Shown here: piece by piece, positions 35,640 to 44,829 of the stretch | Layout of the letters: each line of letters opens with the position of its first letter | How positions within the stretch are numbered: the first letter of the stretch is position 1 | From: Bradyrhizobium sp. CB2312 | Lineage (GTDB): Bacteria > Pseudomonadota > Alphaproteobacteria > Rhizobiales > Xanthobacteraceae | DNA: 64,000 bases | Assembly (NCBI RefSeq): GCF_029714425.1 | Contig: NZ_CP121668.1 | Coordinates: 8,205,501-8,269,500, forward strand | Reading direction: 5' to 3' | Translations under genes and position numbers: made by a program | Notes under the pieces: generated by a model | Seen by the model: the letters and a program-made list of their open reading frames with translations, nothing else | Databases searched by the model: none | Told to the model about the DNA's origin: nothing

Positions 35640-36050
35640 TGTCCGCGTGCATGATCTGCTGCAATCCGCAGTTCCCATCGACGCCGCCGATACTGACCTG
35701 GTGACCTTGCCCCCGAGTTTTATCCAGTTCTGAATCGCCCCGGTCGTTCGATTTGCCCGGTTGGGCGGTGGAAGCGACGGGAGCTGGCGCGGAGCCTTCG
35801 GCATAGCGCGGCGCCAGATGCCGGCGCGGCTGATAGTGAAGGCGAACTTCGACGGGGCTTTCCACCCGAGCTGCGAGTGTGGTCGTGCGTCGTTGTAATC
35901 GGCCCGCCAGCATCCAAGCGTGACGCGGGCCTGGGCCAGCAACGCGAACAGCGTCTCGTTCCACGGAGCCGGCCGTTGAAGCTCTCGATGAAGGCGTTCT
36001 GCATGGGCTTGCTTGGCGCGATGTAGTGTCACGCGACGCCGTCTGGTCGG
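35640..36050 (-). pseudogene. IS3-family transposase (OrfB), C-terminal fragment
   Basis: The minus strand reads HYIAPSKPMQNAFIESFNGR (the IS3 motif around the third catalytic region), then in the next frame LFALLAQARVTLGCWRADYN and RPHSQLGWKAPSKFA, the C-terminal signature. One frameshift and the missing front make it dead. The next ~100 bases, ALCRRLRASSRRFHRPTGQ, recur as a related fragment at 49560-49760, so this part belongs to the element's 3' end. It abuts the IS701 copy B. Confidence 0.75.
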
Positions 36051-36054
36051 CCTA

Positions 36055-37303
36055 GGAGCGGATGTGTCCTCCGTATGTTGCGGGATTGATCGGCCTCGGC
36101 GATCGCAAGAGCGCCCAGCCGATGGCCCGAACGTCTTCCTACGAGCAACTACGATCAGGTACACCACCTCATTGCGGATGGTGTCTGGGACGCGACGTCG
36201 CTGGAGACAAAGCTTCTCAACCAGGCGGACCGACTTGTCGGCGGAAAGAATGCATTTCTGGTTATTGATGGCACCTCACTGCCGAAGAAGGGTGAGCCGC
36301 TCGGTCGGTGTTAAGCTGAGTACGCGTCGGCCCGCGGCAAAAGGGCAAATTGCCAAACGCTGGCTCTGTAACGCTTTCCCGGGGCGAAGTGCCAGAGATG
36401 GTCCCGTTACGTCTCTTTCTGCCTGACAGTTGGACAAGCGACGTGTCTCGTTTGAAGCGCGCTCGGGTGCCAGTCGAACACCGAACGCCACGGTCCGAGC
36501 CGGAGATTGCTTTGGCCGAGATTGACCGCGCGATGGCAGCTAACGTGCGCTTTGGATGTGTGCTGGCTGATGCAGGATACGGCCTCAGCGCACCGTTTCG
36601 ACAAGGGCTAACAGCGCGGGCTGGCCTGGGCTGTTGGTATCCCTCGGCACCTGAAAGTGTATCCGGTCGATGTGAAGCTCATTTGGCCGAATACCAAAGT
36701 CCGCGGGAAACCACGAAAGCACCACGTGCCCGATATCTTGTCGATTGCGGCAGAACAAATGCTGGCCAGCGCCAAATGGAAAACCGTGAGTTGGCGTAGC
36801 GGAACGAAAGGTCGGCTCAAAGCCCAATTTGCTGCTCTCCGCGTCCGGACCGCCGACGGCCCTCCGCAGCGGATATGGGATAAAGGACAGCAGCATCTCC
36901 CAGGCGACGAAGCCTGGCTCATTGGCGAGCAACGCGCCTCCGGCGAGAAGAAATACTATCTCGCCAATCCTCCGGCGGCGACGGATCTGCGCACCCTGGC
37001 CGCCACCATCAAGGCACGTGGATTTGTGAGCAGGCGCATCAGCAGCTGAAGGAGGAGCTTGGACTTGATCACGTCGAGGGGCGATCATGGCAGGGTCTTC
37101 ATCGCCACGCCCTGATGACAATGATTGCCTACGCCTTCCTGCAACATCGTCGCCTCGCACACGCGGGCGGAAAAAAAGAATCAACGGGCCTCCGCCTCAA
37201 CCAACCATGCCCGCCGTACGCCACGCCATCGTCGATCTCATCCTCCGGCCGCCGCCTCAGCACTGCCCATATTGCCGAAAGCAAATCCTTGAAAAACAGT
37301 GGC
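36055..37303 (+). mobile_element. IS701-family element, copy B, both ends lost
   Basis: About 1.25 kb of the same element as 29887-31327, in inverse orientation, without either terminal repeat. From about 36180 to 37297 it appears identical to copy A, including the same frameshifts, whereas the first ~120 bp (about 36055-36175) and the last few bases differ at many positions. This sharp change in identity points to gene conversion. The transposase is broken in the same places as in copy A. Confidence 0.8.
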
Positions 37304-37847
37304 GCAAACACATTGTGTCAAAATCGATGGATACGAACAGGCCCTTGAAGTCGCCCTTGCCAGCTCGTCGACCGCCGCTCCAAACACTCTCCCGCCTTCT
37401 ATCGTGATACCTGACAACACCGCTCCTTCAAACAGCCAATAGAAATGCGGCCCACTAGAACAGGTAGTGCCTAGATACTTGTTAATGATGTATGAACCAC
37501 AAACTCTGCGTCTAGGCTAGTACCAGCTCATCAAGGCAGGATAAACGTGCAGCAATAGCGGGCTCACCTAATCCGTTACTCTCACGGCTTCTCGGGTACA
37601 CTATGAACGCCCTTGCTTCTAATAAGGACGCCCAAGATGAATGGGCTGTCTCGATCACCCGGCCACGCCGAGTCAAAGGTGTACACGTTGCCGCGTCTCA
37701 CGCCTGCTGCACTGGCAAGCCGAGATCTGGCAGATACGTTGCGCCGAGAGTCGCTCCGGTGATCGGCAACCTCGGAGAGCCTTCAAATAGAAGGTTGCTG
37801 CGCCGTTCGCAGACCTGTTTTGTGTCCCCTGAACCAGAAGAGCTTCA
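37304..37847. other. Leader region of the acyl-CoA synthetase gene
   Basis: No gene is supported. The first 120 bases hold an open frame reading KIDGYEQALEVALASSST that I cannot place. A weak -24/-12 match is listed separately. Confidence 0.35.
37728..37743 (+). promoter_or_regulatory. Weak sigma-54-like promoter match
   Basis: TGGCAG-ATACG-TTGCG keeps GG-N10-GC and lies 105 bp before the acyl-CoA synthetase start. No TGT-N10-ACA site was found upstream, so chance is a real possibility. Confidence 0.25.
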
Positions 37848-39503
37848 ATGACGACACTTACAAAGTTGACACAACCCGAGCTGCAAGATCGCGTCGCAAA
37901 TGCGTTGCGCAAGATCGATGCGCTGGAATCCGCATACGAGAGCGTCACGATCGGCCAGCTAGTCTCAATGCGGGCGAGAACGCACGGTTCAATGACCGCA
38001 ATCGAAGTCTTCGAGCGCGGCGAGCGCGCGACGTACTCGCAGATGGACCGATTGACTAACCGATATGCGCGTGCCCTACGTGCAATCGGCGTAAGGAAGC
38101 GGGATCGTGTTGGTGTGATGCTGCCCAATCGGATCCAATTCCCGATCCTGTGGTTCGCGATGGCCAAGCTCGGTGCTGTAATGGTCCCCATAAACATGCG
38201 CTACACTCCGAGGGAAATCGAATATATTCTCAGCGATACGCAGGCCAAATTCGCCGTCATCGATGGGGCGGCGTGGTCAGTCTTCTCGATCATGGATCCA
38301 TGGCCGCAACACCTCGCCAAGGAGCGAGTAATTCTCGTTGGACAGCCTTCCGACGGCGCACCCAATACCCTGGATAAGTTGCTCAAGGGAGTCGACAGTT
38401 CTGTGGTTGAGGAGGATGTCCGCCCGGACGACCTGTTGAACATTCAATATACTTCGGGGACAACGGGCTTTCCGAAGGGCTGCATGTTGACGCACGACTA
38501 CTGGGGCGTGACTTCGTACCAAGGTACGTGCGGGGATGGGGAGCCGTACCAGAGGTATCTTGCTACACAACCGTTCTTCTATGGCGATCCGCAGGGATAT
38601 CTTCTGAAGTCCTATCGTCAGGGCGGCACTCTCTATCTGGCTCCGTCACTCAGTTCGACGCGCTTCATCGGTTGGCTCAGGCAACACCGTATAGAGTGGT
38701 GCGTGTTTACCGAGTTGATAGCGCGTCAGGCCGAGGCGGCCGACGAAGACGGAGCGACATGTCTTAAGCAGACCCTGAATTGGGGTTGGAGTCCTGACAC
38801 GGTGCGCCAGTTCCGCAAGCGGTTTCGAGTGCGCACACAGGATGCTTACGGGATGACGGAAATTGGGTTTGGTGCGACAATGCCGAAGGACCTTGACGAG
38901 ATGGCCGACTCCGGGTCGGTGGGCATTCGTGCGCCCTTTCGGAACCTGCGACTGATGAATGACAATGGCACACCCACCCCGGATGGCGAAATTGGTGAAC
39001 TGTGGATTAGCGGTCGTGGAATCTTCAAGGGCTACTGGAACCGCCCGGAGGCGAATGCAACTTCGTTCCAGGGGGAATGGTTCAAGACAGGGGACCTGCT
39101 GCGGCGAGATGAATTAGGCTTTTATTGGCTGATAGGACGCACCAAGGATATGATCCGACGCTCGAGCGAGAATATTGCTGCGCGCGAGGTGGAAGCTGTC
39201 ATCCGCGAGATTCCTGAGGTTGCGGACGTGGCCGCCGTACCCGTTCGCGATGCAAAGCGCGGCGAAGAGGTCAAGATCTACCTGGAACTGAAGGAAGGCC
39301 TCACACCAGGTGATCTGCCAATCGAGCGCATTCTTGAACATGCTCGTGCTCGCCTTGCCGTGTTCAAGGTGCCGCGATACATCGCCTTTAATTCGGCGCT
39401 CCCCAGAACAACCTCCAGCAATAAAGTGCTCAAACGCGAGCTGATGGCCGTGAGTGATCCGCTCGCCGGCGCCTACGACACTGAAGAGAAGCGCTGGCAC
39501 TGA
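37848..39503 (+). CDS. AMP-forming acyl-CoA synthetase
   Basis: A 551-residue ANL-family ligase. The phosphate loop IQYTSGTTGFPKGCMLTHDY lies near residue 200, followed by DAYGMTEIGFGATMP (A5), GEWFKTGDLLRRDELGFYWL with IGRTKDMIRRSSENIAA (A7-A8) and PRTTSSNKVLKREL with the A10 lysine. The family is the crotonobetaine/carnitine-CoA-ligase and long-chain type; this resemblance is weak evidence for a link with the carnitine genes at 26.8 kb. The ATG follows AGAAGAG. Downstream, after 444 bp, lies an alpha-oxoamine synthase that would consume an acyl-CoA, so this enzyme could supply its substrate; this is inferred. Confidence 0.88.
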   Translation: MTTLTKLTQPELQDRVANALRKIDALESAYESVTIGQLVSMRARTHGSMTAIEVFERGERATYSQMDRLTNRYARALRAIGVRKRDRVGVMLPNRIQFPILWFAMAKLGAVMVPINMRYTPREIEYILSDTQAKFAVIDGAAWSVFSIMDPWPQHLAKERVILVGQPSDGAPNTLDKLLKGVDSSVVEEDVRPDDLLNIQYTSGTTGFPKGCMLTHDYWGVTSYQGTCGDGEPYQRYLATQPFFYGDPQGYLLKSYRQGGTLYLAPSLSSTRFIGWLRQHRIEWCVFTELIARQAEAADEDGATCLKQTLNWGWSPDTVRQFRKRFRVRTQDAYGMTEIGFGATMPKDLDEMADSGSVGIRAPFRNLRLMNDNGTPTPDGEIGELWISGRGIFKGYWNRPEANATSFQGEWFKTGDLLRRDELGFYWLIGRTKDMIRRSSENIAAREVEAVIREIPEVADVAAVPVRDAKRGEEVKIYLELKEGLTPGDLPIERILEHARARLAVFKVPRYIAFNSALPRTTSSNKVLKRELMAVSDPLAGAYDTEEKRWH

Positions 39504-39947
39504 AGCCGAGTTCTCATGCCAGTTCTTGCATGCTGCACTGATTGGGGGATCGAGGTATCGCGCTATTCTGGGATAGGAATTGTTTAGCCCGGCCGCGACA
39601 CAGTCGGCAAGATCAATCGCTTGCTGCAGCGTAAATGCTTGAGCGCTTCCATTCTCATTGTGGTCTGAAATAGTACGACTTGCGGGCCCTATCCGTAATG
39701 CGAAAAGAGACCGCGCCGGTGATCACGAGTGACCTACTCCGCGGCTCCTGGCAGCGGCGGTGCGAGAATACCCCCTTTACGCGTTTAGCCCTCTTTGATT
39801 TGGTAGCTATCCAAGCCAGGCACCCAGCGGTTTAGTTCGTAAGATTTGCGAAGGTCCACTTCTGCTCGATATTGCCAATCCCTGCGGTTTTTGCGGGCGC
39901 AGCTGAGTGGTCACCTGCAACCCCTTGGAAAATGAACTGAGAATGAA
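39504..39947. other. Intergenic stretch with dispersed repeat B
   Basis: No supportable gene. It contains the repeat at 39786-39839 and the leader of the next gene. In the reverse direction the repeat region reads YELNRWVPGLDSYQIKEG before a stop, which could be a trace of an old coding end. Confidence 0.35.
39786..39839 (+). repeat. Short dispersed repeat, copy B
   Basis: About 80% identical over ~54 bp to 23039-23092 (core TTGGTAGCTATCCAAGCCAG, then GCGGTTTAGTTCG) and less similar to 60664-60707. Confidence 0.55.
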
Positions 39948-41213
39948 ATGCACCAGCAGATCGCTCCCACCGATATGGATTGCCTCACTGGAAAGTCTCG
40001 GAACTTCGCCCACGTGATAACCGAGAGCAAGCCATGTTTAGATGCCGGCGAGATGGCTGGCCTTATGACCGTCCGTGGACGTTCGGGGCGCGCGATTGGT
40101 TGGAGCAAGGATCCGCTTAACACCCGTCGGGAGGTAATTGACTTCGTGCGATGCTCTTACCTGGGCCTCGACAATCATCCGGTGATCGTCGCTGGCGCGA
40201 TTGAAGCGATCGAGGCGCAGCGGTCATTGCATGGCTCCTACGCCCGAACGCGGCTCGATTTCGATCTTCTGGGAGAGCTTGAAGGACTCCTGTCCGAGCT
40301 GTTCCGTGCGCGCGTGCTCGCCTTCTCCAGTGACATGCTCGCTAATCTTGGCGCAATCGCCATCCTTGCTTCGGGTCAATTGACGGGCGGCAGGAAGCCG
40401 GTCGTCGTGTTCGATCACTCCGTACACATCTCGCTCGCTTATCAGAAGCCGGTTGTGGCTCAAGAAACGCGAGTGGAAACGTTAGCGCACAACGACGTCG
40501 AGGCGCTCGAGCGCTTGTGTAGAGAGCATCCAGCAGTTGCGTATATATGCGACGGCGTTTACTCCATGGGAGGGCATTTGCCAGTCAAGGAACTGCGCCA
40601 TCTCCAAGAACATTATGGACTCTTTCTCTATATTAACGATGCCCACGGCATATCGATCTTCGGATGCCAAGGCGAAGGATTCGCTCGCTCTCAGCTTCCG
40701 CAAGTGCTCGATGAGAGAACGATTATTGCAGCCTCGTTGTCCAAGGGATTCGGTGCATCAGGCGGAGTGTTGATGCTTGGTGCGGCGGATCACGAGGCGC
40801 TGCTTCGAGGACAGTCTATTCCCGATGCGTTTTCAGCGGCCCCCGATCTGGTGGCTATTGGCGCTGCACTCGGATCGTGCAAGATTCATCGATCAGCAGA
40901 ACTCTGCCAGCGGCAGCGGCGATTGGCGCAACGCGTCGACATCTTTGATCGTCGTGTCGCAACTGCCGAGCAAGGCAATTTACTTCCGATCAGAACGATC
41001 ACGATCGGATCGGAGGCCAATGCGATTGCGATCGCAAGAGGGCTTCTCGATTGCGGCTTCTATACGTTGGCGACGTTCTTTCCCCGGCAACGAAGCGCAG
41101 GGATTCAGGTGTGCATTACCGCGGAGCATGAGGTCCGCGACATAGAGCGGCTGTGCGACTGCATTTTGAAAAAAGCAGCTGAAACCACGGGAAAGCCCTA
41201 CCCGTTGAGGTGA
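39948..41213 (+). CDS. PLP-dependent alpha-oxoamine synthase (ALAS/AONS/SPT/CqsA-like)
   Basis: A 421-residue fold-type I PLP enzyme. The family motifs are in order: FVRCSYLGLDNHPVIV, GSYARTRLDFDLLGELE, the His of VFDHSVHISLAY that stacks on PLP, YICDGVYSMGGHLP, INDAHGISIFG (the Asp-x-x-His PLP pair) and SLSKGFGASGG with the Schiff-base lysine. Such enzymes join an amino acid to an acyl-CoA with loss of CO2, giving an amino ketone (5-aminolevulinate, 8-amino-7-oxononanoate, 3-ketosphinganine or a CAI-1-type signal). The N-terminal extension and absence of biotin or heme genes nearby argue against housekeeping roles. The start at 39948 has a weak ribosome site, and 39975 is an alternative. Confidence 0.85.
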   Translation: MHQQIAPTDMDCLTGKSRNFAHVITESKPCLDAGEMAGLMTVRGRSGRAIGWSKDPLNTRREVIDFVRCSYLGLDNHPVIVAGAIEAIEAQRSLHGSYARTRLDFDLLGELEGLLSELFRARVLAFSSDMLANLGAIAILASGQLTGGRKPVVVFDHSVHISLAYQKPVVAQETRVETLAHNDVEALERLCREHPAVAYICDGVYSMGGHLPVKELRHLQEHYGLFLYINDAHGISIFGCQGEGFARSQLPQVLDERTIIAASLSKGFGASGGVLMLGAADHEALLRGQSIPDAFSAAPDLVAIGAALGSCKIHRSAELCQRQRRLAQRVDIFDRRVATAEQGNLLPIRTITIGSEANAIAIARGLLDCGFYTLATFFPRQRSAGIQVCITAEHEVRDIERLCDCILKKAAETTGKPYPLR

Positions 41214-41224
41214 TCCGATGACTC

Positions 41225-41850
41225 AGCAGACGCTTGGAAGGTGCACTGGATTCGTTTGTGGGTGAGAACCGCTCGGAACTGGTAAGGGATAGCCGCGACC
41301 CGAGGAAGGCCGCGGCTGACGCCAGTTGCCACGAGTTCGAACTTACTGAAGCGATCCATCGCGACATAGAGGTAGAGCATGCCTCGGGCGGTCTGAGTTC
41401 GGCGAAGTTAACCCGCAATAAACCTTGACGCCCTTCTTACGCAGGCCTGCTGCCTTCAATCTGTGGCAGTCGGCTGATGCCAAAGCGTTACCGCAGCGAT
41501 GCACGCAGGTACGCGTCAGATTGGGGGCGACTGCAGATATCGGCGAGCGGCACCATCGCATGCTGCCGCGGCCTCCTCCTCGATGGAGAGCGCGGTGGAC
41601 TGGTCTTTTCTTGGGGGCTTGTCGGGAGGTCGGCTACGGTCTCTTGCTGCTTCCACTTTGCGGCGGTTTCTAGTTTATTGCAGAACGCTTGGCGAGGCGT
41701 CTCAGGCTCTCTAGCATTCTGTATTGCTCGACGACTGCCTCCATGTGCTGTGCGGAGCCGTGTAAAATCTGACCCATAGCGCTTCGTTCGAAACGTGCAA
41801 TTAAGATGCAGGTTCAACGATGGGGACGTTCCATCGCGGTGCGCTTTGGT
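41225..41850 (-). pseudogene. IS481-family transposase, decayed
   Basis: Minus-strand frames give, in order, SRRAIQNAREPETPRQAF (usual VRRAIQNSQESVRVLAKRYG), AAKWKQQETVADLPTSPQ (usual VAKWKKRTSVADLPTGPK), RCGNALASADCHRLKA (usual RCLQRHGISRLPEVEG), then LYLYVAMDRFSKFELVATGV with IPYQFRAVLTHKRIQCT (usual YLFVAIDRTSKFAFV, VPYKIRTVLTDNGIQFT). The third catalytic residue region is missing, and at least three shifts are present. It ends shortly behind the alpha-oxoamine synthase gene. Confidence 0.72.
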
Positions 41851-42066
41851 AGGTCGCATTCAGATGAGAGCTGAGGCTTTGGAAATAAGCTTGGTCACGA
41901 CGTTTCGGGCCGGGCCTTACGCCGCGTCGGCCGTGCGACGCGCCTTTGTTTGCGCAGCTGTCTCGGTCAAATCGCATCTTGCCGAAGCAAACAAAGTTTG
42001 TTTCGATGTCGCCACGGTCGACCGTTTGCATCGGTCATGAGATGGGCCGCAACGACGCTTCGGCTA
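41851..42066. other. Short stretch between IS481 remnant and IS21
   Basis: No supported gene. The last bases carry the left copy of the IS21 target duplication (42067-42073). Confidence 0.4.
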
Positions 42067-42073
42067 CTCAAGC

Positions 42074-42175
42074 TGCGGATTCCGACGAAGTCGCCCGGGT
42101 GTACCGATATGAAGTCGCCCGGGGATTCCGAGACGATGTCGCCCACCTTTCCGATTTGATCTCGCCCGGGAGCGA
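42074..42175 (-). repeat. IS21 low-end tandem motif array
   Basis: Three to four degenerate copies of a ~23-bp motif (GGGCGAC-TC--TCGGAA type on the minus strand). Such multiple terminal repeats are the transposase-binding sites of IS21 elements. Confidence 0.75.
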
Positions 42176-42332
42176 GGCATTCTGGCCGATAGATTTTCTG
42201 GCATTGGGCGAGCCGGGCGGTCAACCCGGAATCGCGGCTTGAACTCTTCTGTTTCTGTTGCGGTTGCTGTGGGCATGTGGGCAACGCCTTGGCGTTGTCC
42301 AAGCGCAGCGGCATGTCCACAGGGCGACGGGC

Positions 42333-43076
42333 TCAGGTCTTTCGGGCGGGTTGCCGGCTTCGGCGCAGGCTCTCACCGGTGAGGTCGAGCCGATGGGCAT
42401 TGTGGACGAGGCGATCGAGCACGGCGTCGGCATAGGTGGGATCTCCAATGAGCAGATGCCACTGGTCCACGGGGAGCTGGCTGGTGACGATGGTGGAGCG
42501 ATGACCGTAGCGATCTTCGAGGATTTCCAGGAGGTCGTGACGGGCGCCGGCATCGAGCGGCTCGAGCCCCCAATCATCGAGGATCAGCAGATCGACACGG
42601 CCAAGGCCGCGCAACAGGCGTGGATGGCGACCGTCGCCGCGGGCGAGCGCCAGATCGTCGAACAGGCGCGGGACGCGCTGATAGAGCACGGAGCGATTGT
42701 CGCGACAGGCCTTGTGGCCGAGCGCCGAGGCGAGCCAACTCTTGCCGACGCCGGCCGGGCCGCAGATCAGGAGATTGACGTGGTCGTCGATCCAGCGGCC
42801 CTCGACAAGCTTGGCGAACAGCGGACGGTCGAGACCGCGCGGGGTGCGGTAGTCGATGTCCTCGACGCACGCCTGCTGGCGCAGCTTGGCGTAGCGCAGG
42901 CGGGTGGCGAGCCGTTTGTCGTGCCGCAGCGAGGCTTCACGTTCGAGCAGCAGAGCAAGCCATTCGGCGTGACCGAGGCTTGCGGCCTCACCGGTGGCTT
43001 CGATGTCGGCGAAGGCCTTGGCCATGCCGTGGAGGCCGAGGGCGTTGAGGCGGTCGAGGGTCGGATGGGTGAGCAA
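42333..43076 (-). CDS. istB: IS21 helper ATPase IstB
   Basis: A 247-residue AAA+ ATPase related to DnaA/DnaC that selects and remodels the target for the IstA transposase. Walker A is CGPAGVGKSWLASALGH, Walker B is VDLLILDDWGLEPL, and STIVTSQLPVDQWHLLIGDP is the conserved sensor-1 region. The N-terminal helices LNALGLHGMAKAFADIEATG are typical. It starts 11 bp after the istA stop, as usual. No damage is seen. Confidence 0.93.
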   Translation of the reverse strand: MLTHPTLDRLNALGLHGMAKAFADIEATGEAASLGHAEWLALLLEREASLRHDKRLATRLRYAKLRQQACVEDIDYRTPRGLDRPLFAKLVEGRWIDDHVNLLICGPAGVGKSWLASALGHKACRDNRSVLYQRVPRLFDDLALARGDGRHPRLLRGLGRVDLLILDDWGLEPLDAGARHDLLEILEDRYGHRSTIVTSQLPVDQWHLLIGDPTYADAVLDRLVHNAHRLDLTGESLRRSRQPARKT

Positions 43077-43087
43077 GGGATGATCTC

Positions 43088-44641
43088 CTAATTGTAGTAG
43101 CGCGGTCCGCGGATGTTGGCATGCAGGATCGGCGCATCGTCCGCGGAGCGCTGGTGAGCAGGACGCCGATCGAGATTATTGGCGAGGATCGACTTGACCG
43201 AGCCATAGGTGCGCGCGCCGATGTCGATCGCCCGCGCAGCCGCGGCGTCCAGCCGTTCGCGCCCATAGGAGGCGGCGAGCCTGAGGATGCCGAGGCAGGC
43301 GCGGAAGCCTTGCTCGGGGTGCGAGCGCTCGTCGAGAATGAGGTCGCACAACGCGCTGGTCGCCGGCCCGATCGCGGCGGCGTCCTGGCGGATACGCGCG
43401 ATGGTCCAGCCGGCGTAGCGCCGATGGCTGGAGGCCATGTGCTCCGGCACGGTGGTGTGTTTGTGATTGCCGCTCATGCGCTGATGCGCGGCGATCCGCT
43501 CGCCCTTGTGGAAGATCTCGACGGTGCGGGCCGTGAACCGCACCTCGACCTCGGCGCGGGCGAAGCGATGCGGAACGCTGTAGTAATGCTTCTCCACCTC
43601 GACGTGGTAATCGAGACTGACGCGGCGGATCCGCCACTCGGCGAGGACGTAGGGGGACACCGGCAATGGCTTGAGCGCCGGCCGGTCGACCTCCTCGAGC
43701 AACCGGCGGCGTGTCACGCCGAGCCGTCGGATCGGCCGTTCCTCGTTCAGCCTCGTGAGCAGTTCGCCGATCGCCGCATTGACCTCGGCCAGGCTGTAGA
43801 AGGTGCGATGACGCAGGCGACCGAGCAGCCAGCGCTCGACGATGAGGACGGCCTGCTCGACCTTGGCCTTGTCGCGCGGCTTGCGCGGCCGCGCCGGCAA
43901 GATGGCGGTGCCGTAATGCGCCGCCATCTCCGCATAGGTACGATTGATCTGCGGGTCGTACAGGCTCGCCTTGATGACCGCGACCTTGGTGTTGTCGGGC
44001 ACCAGCAGCGCCGGTATGCCGCCGATCGCCGCGAAGGCGCCAACATGGGCGCTGATCCAGTCGGCGAGCCCCTGCGTCCACGTCGCCTGCGCGTAGGTGA
44101 AGCTCGATGCGCCGAGCTCGGCGACGAAGATCTGCGCCGTTCTGCGCTCACCGGTCAGGCGGTCGACCACCACCGGCACGCCATCGCCGGCGTAGTCGAC
44201 GAACAGCTTGTCGCCAGCCACATGGGCCTGGCGCATCGTCACCGACAGACGGCCCTCCCAGGCGCGGTAGAGCTCACAGAAGCGCGAGTACCGGTATCCG
44301 CCGGGCTCGGTGGCGATATATTCCTCCCACAGGATCGACAGCGTCACGTGCTTGCGTTTGAGCTCGCGGTGCACGGTCGCCCAGTCGGGCTCGGCGATGC
44401 GGCGGTGACCCTGACGGTTGCCATTGCCGGTCTTAGCGAACAGGCGAAGTTCCAGAACCGTGTCGGTGACGTCGTCTGGCAACGGCCAGCTCAAGCCCGC
44501 GGCCTCGAACCGCCGGAGCGCCAGCCGCACCGTCGAGGGTGCCGCGCCCACCCGTCGCGCAATCTCGCGGCTCGGCAGCCCCGCCGCCTTCATTCTGATC
44601 ACATCGCGCACACGGCGCATCGCAAGCCTCTCCGTCGGCAT
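43088..44641 (-). CDS. istA: IS21 transposase IstA
   Basis: A 517-residue DDE transposase. An N-terminal helix-turn-helix (IRMKAAGLPSREIARRVGAA with PSTVRLALRRF) is followed by the RNase-H-like core with Asp in KLFVDYAGD, the second Asp in ALLVPDNTK and a Glu in the KAKVEQAVLIVERWLLGRLR helix. The C-terminal beta-rich part SLDYHVEVEKHYYSVPHRF is the Mu-type domain of IstA. The length is normal and there are no stops. The ATG at 44641 precedes istB by 11 bp of spacing at its end. Confidence 0.93.
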   Translation of the reverse strand: MPTERLAMRRVRDVIRMKAAGLPSREIARRVGAAPSTVRLALRRFEAAGLSWPLPDDVTDTVLELRLFAKTGNGNRQGHRRIAEPDWATVHRELKRKHVTLSILWEEYIATEPGGYRYSRFCELYRAWEGRLSVTMRQAHVAGDKLFVDYAGDGVPVVVDRLTGERRTAQIFVAELGASSFTYAQATWTQGLADWISAHVGAFAAIGGIPALLVPDNTKVAVIKASLYDPQINRTYAEMAAHYGTAILPARPRKPRDKAKVEQAVLIVERWLLGRLRHRTFYSLAEVNAAIGELLTRLNEERPIRRLGVTRRRLLEEVDRPALKPLPVSPYVLAEWRIRRVSLDYHVEVEKHYYSVPHRFARAEVEVRFTARTVEIFHKGERIAAHQRMSGNHKHTTVPEHMASSHRRYAGWTIARIRQDAAAIGPATSALCDLILDERSHPEQGFRACLGILRLAASYGRERLDAAAARAIDIGARTYGSVKSILANNLDRRPAHQRSADDAPILHANIRGPRYYN

Positions 44642-44704
44642 CCAGGTCCCCTTCGCAAAGCCGAAAGGGTTGACCCTATGGGAGCCAGAAGAGGTCTCGT
44701 CACC

Positions 44705-44822
44705 CGGGCGACATCATCCCGGAATGGTGGGCGACATCATCTCGGAACGGGCGGGCGACTTCAAATCGGAATGGTGGGCGAGATCATCTCGGAATGGTGG
44801 GCGACATCGAGCGGAATCCGCA
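44705..44822 (-). repeat. IS21 high-end tandem motif array
   Basis: Five successive copies, about 23 bp each, of GGGCGACATCATCTCGGAAT-like sequence (plus-strand reading), the last running into CGGAATCCGCA. It mirrors the array at the other end and serves as the transposase-binding region. Confidence 0.8.
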
Positions 44823-44829
44823 CTCAAGC

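Larger units (their letters stand above)
42074..44822 (-). mobile_element. IS21-family element, complete
   Basis: A 2749-bp element. The ends are inverted (TGCGGATTCCG at the low end, CGGAATCCGCA at the high end) and it is flanked by a perfect 7-bp duplication CTCAAGC (42067-42073, 44823-44829). Both ends carry several copies of a ~23-bp motif. istA and istB are both open. It appears intact and possibly active. Confidence 0.92.

Noticed and set aside
42258..43091. 277-codon plus-strand frame
   Set aside because: Antisense shadow of istB.
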